In this document: piece after piece, positions 6,500 to 7,130 of the stretch | How the letters are laid out: every line of letters begins with the position of its first letter | Numbering within the stretch: position 1 is the first letter of the stretch | Assembly: GCA_017545325.1 (NCBI GenBank) | Contig: JAFWOX010000097.1 | Location: 1-7,130, forward strand | From: Oscillospiraceae bacterium | GTDB lineage: Bacteria > Bacillota_A > Clostridia > Oscillospirales > Oscillospiraceae | Length of the DNA stretch: 7,130 nt | Direction of reading: 5' to 3' | Notes under the pieces: model-generated | What the model was told of the DNA's origin: nothing | The model's input: the letters and a program-made list of their open reading frames with translations, nothing else | The model's database searches: none | Program-made: the position numbers and the translations under genes

Positions 6500-6505
6500 A
6501 AGGAG
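6500..6505 (+). promoter_or_regulatory. Ribosome binding site deciding the LOR gene start
   Basis: AAGGAG lies 9 nt before the ATG at 6515. The in-frame ATG at 6446 falls upstream of the promoter -10 box, and the one at 6494 is only about 6 nt after the predicted transcription start and has no binding site that could be transcribed ahead of it. The start at 6515 is therefore preferred. Confidence 0.8.
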
Positions 6506-6514
6506 CTGATCAGC

Positions 6515-7117
6515 ATGGGCGTTCTTTCCAAGTATCACCGTTACCGTGAGGCGGGAGAGCAGGCCAACGTCAACAATGTGGAGCGGTTCGGGGAACCCGT
6601 CCGGTCCCTCTTCACCTCCTCCAAGGTCTTCACCCTGCATCATCGGATCGATATTACGGATGATCGGGAGCAGATCGTGTATCAATCCGCCTCGAAGTTT
6701 TTCTCCCTGCGGGATAAGACGGATATCATGGACGCCGCCGGGAATCCGGTGGCCCATATGGAGCGGAAGGTCTTCTCCATCCATCAGCGGCACTTCGTCA
6801 CCATGGCGGACGGGCTGCAGTTCGAGCTTTCCACTGAACTCTTCCATCTGATCAAGGACATCACCAACATCGTCGGTCTGGGCTGGCAGCTGCAGGGAAA
6901 CGTCCTGGGTATGAATTTTGAGCTGTATGACCGGGACGGGAGCATCATCGCGGTGATCGGCCAGAAGATGTTCTCCCTTCATGATAAATACTGCGTGGAT
7001 ATCTACAAACCGGAGCAGGAGGCCGTGGTGGTGGCGATTCTCGTTACCCTCCAGCACATGATCCGGGATCGGGAAGCAGCCTCTTCTTCCTCCTCTTCGT
7101 CCTCCTCCGGGAGCTGA
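6515..7117 (+). CDS. LURP-one-related (LOR, YxjI-like) family protein with polyserine tail
   Basis: A 200-residue protein, probably cytoplasmic, with no signal peptide. It matches the LOR family (plant LURP1, bacterial YxjI), a Tubby-like beta-barrel around a hydrophobic C-terminal helix whose biochemical role in bacteria is not established. A motif K-x-F-[ST]-[LI]-[HR] recurs four times (starting at K37, K61, K85 and K151), as expected from repeated strands of the barrel. The C-terminal hydrophobic helix is V-V-V-A-I-L-V-T-L-Q (171-180). After it come a short charged stretch and nine consecutive serines (190-198) followed by Gly-Ser, an unusual low-complexity tail. A start at 6446 would add 23 residues but conflicts with the promoter and ribosome binding site. 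No partner gene is visible; the window ends 13 nt later. Confidence 0.85.
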   Translation: MGVLSKYHRYREAGEQANVNNVERFGEPVRSLFTSSKVFTLHHRIDITDDREQIVYQSASKFFSLRDKTDIMDAAGNPVAHMERKVFSIHQRHFVTMADGLQFELSTELFHLIKDITNIVGLGWQLQGNVLGMNFELYDRDGSIIAVIGQKMFSLHDKYCVDIYKPEQEAVVVAILVTLQHMIRDREAASSSSSSSSSGS

Positions 7118-7130
7118 GCGCGAAGCATGG

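Noticed and set aside
6446..6514. Longer N-terminus for the LOR protein starting at 6446
   Set aside because: The region contains the extended -10 promoter element, and the AAGGAG site at 6500-6505 points to the ATG at 6515.

Overview
The window looks like a piece of a GC-rich, strictly anaerobic Firmicutes genome, most likely a gut-type Clostridia (Oscillospiraceae-like). The reasons are a glycyl radical enzyme with its radical-SAM activase, strong AGGAGG-type ribosome binding sites, a classical hairpin-plus-T-run terminator, and the gene families present. The assignment is inference from style and content. No rRNA, tRNA, CRISPR array, insertion sequence or phage gene is visible. All five convincing genes lie on the + strand.

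Layout. Positions 1-372 are non-coding: three strong inverted repeats (4-48, 58-90, 137-164), then a good sigma-A promoter (210-238) with a small palindrome abutting its -35 box, then a GC-rich leader of about 125 nt ending in an AGGAGGAGG ribosome binding site. Genes 1 and 2 (373-3783) form a two-gene operon: an 816-residue glycyl radical enzyme and its 312-residue activating enzyme, closed by a textbook terminator at 3800-3838. After a short AT-richer promoter region come genes 3 and 4 (3965-6335): a helix-turn-helix (XRE) regulator with a long helical C-terminal domain, overlapping by 8 nt an MFS exporter of the macrolide-efflux/EntS-like kind. Gene 5 (6515-7117), with its own near-consensus promoter, is a LURP-one-related (LOR, YxjI-like) protein with a polyserine tail.

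How they work together. The activase would use S-adenosylmethionine and an iron-sulfur cluster to put a radical on Gly792 of the large enzyme. That radical passes to Cys455 and starts a radical reaction on an unknown substrate. The XRE regulator and exporter look like a self-contained regulated efflux pair. The terminator separates them from the radical enzyme operon, so a functional link is possible but not shown. The LOR gene appears to be transcribed independently.

The most interesting point is the radical enzyme's active-site loop. It reads G-C-V-Y-P-C, whereas the known eliminating members (glycerol, choline, propanediol, hydroxyproline and sulfonate enzymes) have G-C-V-E-P. The general-base Glu is therefore replaced by Tyr457, which points to a reaction class that cannot be assigned from sequence alone.
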